Shown: positions 61,519-64,000 of the stretch, piece after piece
Layout of the letters: each line of letters opens with the position of its first letter
Numbering within the stretch: the first letter of the stretch is position 1
The notes under the pieces: generated by a model
What the model was told of the DNA's origin: nothing
The model's database searches: none
The model's input: the letters and a program-made list of their open reading frames with translations, nothing else
Origin: Kribbella flavida DSM 17836
GTDB lineage: Bacteria > Actinomycetota > Actinomycetes > Propionibacteriales > Kribbellaceae
Assembly (NCBI RefSeq): GCF_000024345.1
Contig: NC_013729.1
Span: forward strand, 2,046,001 to 2,110,000
Direction: 5' to 3'
Length of the DNA: 64,000 bases
Position numbers and translations under genes: made by a program

Positions 61519-62169
61519 GTGGCGCTGCTGAACCGCTGGATCTCCCAACCATGGCGGGTCCTCGGCGTGCTCTTCTTGGTCGCTGGGCTGAGCGTGCTCG
61601 GGTGGGTCGGCTGGCAGTACTTCGGCACCGGCATCACCGCGAACCGCACGATGGACCGCCTGGAGCACGACCTGCGCGCCGAGTGGGCATCCGGACCGAG
61701 GCGAAGCGGGGCCTCCCCGGGTACGCCGATCACGCTGCTGCGCATCCCGCGCTTCGGCGCCGACTGGGAGAAGCCGGTCGTCGAAGGCGTCGGCGAGGAC
61801 GAGCTGGCCCGGGGCCTCGGCCACTACCCCCAGACCCAACTCCCCGGAGAACCGGGCAACTTCGCGATCGCCGGTCACCGGGTCACCCACGGGTCGCCGT
61901 TCCGCAAGCTGCTGGAACTGCGCAAAGGCGACCAGGTCATCGTCGAGACCGCCGACGCCGTCTACACCTACGAGCTCAACGGCGCACCCCGCGACCTGAC
62001 GGTGAAACCAGCCGACACCTGGGTCCTCGACCCCGTCCCCGGCAAGCCGGGCCAGACCCCCACCAAGCCGATCCTCACCCTCACCACCTGCCAGGACCTG
62101 TTCCACTCCCCGGACCGCTCCGTCGCCTTCGCCCACCTGGTCAGCCAGCAGCCGAAAACCTCGGGTTGA
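61519..62169 (+). CDS. Class E sortase
   Basis: A 216-residue sortase. An N-terminal membrane helix (VLGVLFLVAGLSVLGWVGWQ) anchors it; the catalytic residues are H120 in AGHRVTHG, C191 in TLTTCQDLF and R200 in HSPDR. The TLTTC motif and overall size fit class E of actinobacteria, which cut at LAxTG-like signals. It is divergent from the CAM operon, whose large protein carries LASAGG; this makes that protein the likely substrate. The GTG at 61519 is the best start in the frame. Confidence 0.92.
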   Translation: MALLNRWISQPWRVLGVLFLVAGLSVLGWVGWQYFGTGITANRTMDRLEHDLRAEWASGPRRSGASPGTPITLLRIPRFGADWEKPVVEGVGEDELARGLGHYPQTQLPGEPGNFAIAGHRVTHGSPFRKLLELRKGDQVIVETADAVYTYELNGAPRDLTVKPADTWVLDPVPGKPGQTPTKPILTLTTCQDLFHSPDRSVAFAHLVSQQPKTSG

Positions 62170-62189
62170 GGTCCAGGTTGACGTTGCGG

Positions 62190-62711
62190 TCATGGCGATG
62201 TGGTTCGGTGGGGCTCGCCGGGTGCTGGGCCGGCGATCGGCTCGATGCGTGGTTGGGCGAGCCGGGCGTAGTCGGCGCCTGAGATGGCCACTGACCGGTT
62301 GAGGCGGGCGGCGTTGAAGTAGAGCTGTGGTCGCTCGACGACCTCGGGGTCGGCAACGAGCTCGAGGTCGGAATCGAAGGTGAAGGGAAGCACGGTGCCG
62401 GGGACGGAGCGGGCCAGTCGTTCGGCGGTGGCGGCGTCGCTGAACCCGACGTACCGGGCCTTGAACAACGTGCGGACGGCGTCCAGGTCGACACGTCGGT
62501 CTCCTGGGATGACCGCGAGCACGTGGCGGGTGGTCCGCCGGTCGGTCTTGATCCGGAGGATGATGCACTTCGCCGCGTGCGACGCGGGGTGCCCGCGCAG
62601 AGCGCTGACCGACTCCGTGGTGCCGTCCGGTGCGTGATCGATGAGCCGGTAGGGCGTCTGGGTGGTGTCGAACAGGGCGATCAGGCGCTGGTAGGTGTCA
62701 TCGCCGGGCAC
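62190..62711 (-). CDS. YbaK/EbsC-family protein (aminoacyl-tRNA deacylase-like)
   Basis: A 173-residue protein of the YbaK/ProX editing-domain fold. Conserved segments are HAAKCIILRIKTDRRTTRHV, YVGFSDAATAERLARSVPG and an FDSDLELVADPEVV segment. Such proteins hydrolyse mischarged aminoacyl-tRNAs, usually on tRNA-Pro or tRNA-Ala. The GTG at 62711 overlaps the end of the EamA gene by 31 nt and has an AGAGGA ribosome-binding site, so it is coupled to EamA. It is convergent with the sortase gene (20 nt apart). Confidence 0.85.
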   Translation of the reverse strand: MPGDDTYQRLIALFDTTQTPYRLIDHAPDGTTESVSALRGHPASHAAKCIILRIKTDRRTTRHVLAVIPGDRRVDLDAVRTLFKARYVGFSDAATAERLARSVPGTVLPFTFDSDLELVADPEVVERPQLYFNAARLNRSVAISGADYARLAQPRIEPIAGPAPGEPHRTTSP

Positions 62712-63616
62712 GGTTCGTCCTCTCTCGGGGGGCTTGGTGTGGCGGTGCGGTGGATGCGTTCGATGGCTTGGCCCCAGTAGGTTCCGGCGATCATGAGCAC
62801 GGCACCGAGAGTGGCCCAGAGGGTGAGGTGTTCGCCGCCGAGACTGATGCCGATGGCAACGGCCCAGATCGGCTCGGTGCCCAGCAGCAGGCACGCCCGG
62901 CTGGCGGAGGTGTTCTGCACGGCCCAGGTCTGGGCGAGGAAGGCGAACACACTGCAGAACAAGGCGAGATAGATCAGCTGGGCCCAGGTGGTGGCACTGC
63001 TGTGGACCAGGTCGGGCAAGTGGGGGATGGCGAGCGGAAAGAACAGTGCCGAGCCCACAATGGTCTGCACGCTCGTCAGGTGCAGCGGGTCCATGGAACG
63101 GCCCGCGGTGAGCCGTCCGACGAGAGCGACGTGCCCGGCCCGGACGACGGCGGCGGCGAGCATCAGTACGTCGCCGAGCCGTGGTGCGTGCAGCCCGGTG
63201 CTTGAGGTGAGCAGCCCGACGGCCACGACGCACAGTCCGGCAGCGAGGAAGAACGTCCATGGCAGCGAGCGGCTGCCGGTGCGGTCCAGCAGCGGCGTCA
63301 GCACGATGGTCAGACTGATGATCAGCCCGGCGTTCGCGGCGCTGGTGTGCGCCACCCCGTAGGTCTCCAGCACGAGCACGGCTGCCTGGGTGACTCCCAG
63401 CAGCGAGCCGATGCGGACCTCCGCGCGGGTCCAGCGACGGCGCCGGTGGCGGAAGGCGACCAGGGTGCCGCAGGCGAGCGCGGAGATCGCGTACCGGGCG
63501 AACAGGACGGCCAAGACCGGGAGCACGGTGGTCGCCGTCTTGGCCACCAGGTAGCTCGAACCCCACACCAGCGCGACGACGAGGAGTACCGCATCCGTGC
63601 GGCGGGCGATACGCAT
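62681..63616 (-). CDS. EamA/DMT-family transporter
   Basis: A 311-residue protein with ten membrane helices and two EamA repeats; VWGSSYLVAKTATTVLPVL and the C-terminal GTEPIWAVAIGISLGGEHLT are typical. Members export amino acids or metabolites. The ATG at 63616 gives the usual N-terminus; an earlier start at 63655 would reach into the regulatory gap. It is divergent from a LysR gene, the usual local regulator, 80 nt away. Confidence 0.9.
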   Translation of the reverse strand: MRIARRTDAVLLVVALVWGSSYLVAKTATTVLPVLAVLFARYAISALACGTLVAFRHRRRRWTRAEVRIGSLLGVTQAAVLVLETYGVAHTSAANAGLIISLTIVLTPLLDRTGSRSLPWTFFLAAGLCVVAVGLLTSSTGLHAPRLGDVLMLAAAVVRAGHVALVGRLTAGRSMDPLHLTSVQTIVGSALFFPLAIPHLPDLVHSSATTWAQLIYLALFCSVFAFLAQTWAVQNTSASRACLLLGTEPIWAVAIGISLGGEHLTLWATLGAVLMIAGTYWGQAIERIHRTATPSPPREDEPCPAMTPTSA

Positions 63617-63673
63617 GCGCTCACGCTGCCTGACTGGGACGTTGAAGACCAGCACCAGCTTCTACACCAATGA

Positions 63674-63688
63674 TGTAGTAGAACTACA
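63674..63688. promoter_or_regulatory. LysR-type operator candidate
   Basis: TGTAG-N5-CTACA is a perfect inverted repeat in the divergent region between the EamA and LysR genes, 8 nt from the LysR start. The spacing fits LysR-type sites and would allow autoregulation. Confidence 0.5.
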
Positions 63689-63696
63689 CTCTTGGA

Positions 63697-64000
63697 GTGG
63701 ATGAACGGCAGTTGCGGATCCTGCGCGAACTGGGAGATCTGGGCAGCGTCAGCGCGGTCGCAGAGGCGCTGCACGTGACGCCATCCGCCATTTCGCAGCA
63801 ATTGCGACTGTTGCAGCGCGCGATCCCCATCCCGCTGACGGAACGCGCCGGGCGCCGGGTGGTGCTGACCGATGCCGGGCAGGCGCTGGCCGCGGCGGCC
63901 GTCGAGGTCGAGACCGCGCTCGCCCGGGCCCGGACCACGATCACCGACTTCGCCGAGCAGCCCGACGGCGATGTCTCGGTGGCCGCGTTCCACAGCGCAG
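63697..64000 (+). CDS. LysR-family regulator, N-terminal part only
   Basis: The first 101 codons of a LysR-type regulator, cut by the window edge. The helix-turn-helix reads LRILRELGDLGSVSAVAEAL, then HVTPSAISQQLRLLQ, followed by the linker helix start (VVLTDAGQALAAAA). The GTG start gives the normal family N-terminus. It is divergent from the EamA permease gene, which it likely controls. The ligand-binding domain is outside the window. Confidence 0.88.
   Translation, partial: MDERQLRILRELGDLGSVSAVAEALHVTPSAISQQLRLLQRAIPIPLTERAGRRVVLTDAGQALAAAAVEVETALARARTTITDFAEQPDGDVSVAAFHSA

Noticed and set aside
1-64000. tRNA or rRNA genes and phage attachment sites
   Set aside because: I looked for T-loop (GGTTCGAATCC-like) sequences and paired arms on both strands by eye and found none that fold; a covariance search would be decisive.

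Overview
The window is a very GC-rich chromosomal segment with actinobacterial features: dense GTG/ATG starts, 4-nt ATGA/GTGA start-stop overlaps, a SARP/AfsR-type regulator, an SCO6745-family protein, MmyB-type XRE regulators, a class E sortase and choice-of-anchor-M (CAM) wall proteins. The mix of sugar uptake, esterase, short-chain dehydrogenase and efflux genes suggests a soil actinomycete, possibly Kribbella-like (Propionibacteriales). That placement is inference. No rRNA, tRNA, CRISPR array, intact transposase or prophage is visible.

Layout. 1-2733: a two-component system (kinase cut by the window edge) with an ABC-2 exporter. 2851-6232: an XRE regulator divergent from a short-chain dehydrogenase, a mechanosensitive channel and a small orphan gene. 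6687-9155: an IclR regulator and a KDG kinase/KDPG aldolase pair. 9198-9932: a deletion scar joining the remains of a divergent marR/AhpD-like pair. 10082-15508: a large secreted subtilase, a CPBP membrane protease and a DUF885-like peptidase. 15551-20478: MFS exporters, one carrying two frame changes and lying next to a formaldehyde-dehydrogenase remnant, and a divergent TetR gene with a Zur-box-like palindrome inside the exporter promoter. 20647-24096: a NarL-type two-component system and two coupled membrane proteins. 24142-30820: an SCO6745-family protein, an ACT protein, a haloalkane dehalogenase, a SoxR/exporter pair with a clear sox box, a TetR gene and two short-chain dehydrogenases.

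30896-42817 is a ROK-controlled sugar locus. A six-gene operon encodes an ABC importer, an ADP-ribosylglycohydrolase homologue, a glycerophosphodiester phosphodiesterase and a ribokinase. It lies near the ROK repressor and a divergent GH36 alpha-galactosidase / zinc dehydrogenase / Gfo-Idh-MocA operon. Matching 13-bp operators occur at both ends of the repressor gene, which suggests one regulon for a galactosyl and/or (phospho)glyceryl-ribosyl compound.

42914-53519: a serine hydrolase and DUF4097 pair facing an unusual regulator (transposase-type HTH fused to a MarR-like domain) across an array of GTTGC sites, then a SARP-XRE-NB-ARC-TPR regulator, a secreted protein, and an XRE regulator divergent from a metallo-beta-lactamase/carboxylesterase operon.

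53577-62169 is the most striking region: seven genes joined head to tail by 4-nt overlaps, encoding a zinc/manganese-type ABC transporter and five CAM-containing surface proteins, opposite a class E sortase. Zur-box-like palindromes flank the divergent promoter region. Every CAM copy carries a HxD motif and a HxHxNWxF motif, and the solute-binding protein carries a CAM-like insert that appears circularly permuted. I read this as a zinc-repressed, wall-anchored metal capture and relay system. The window ends with a YbaK-like protein, an EamA permease and a partial LysR gene.
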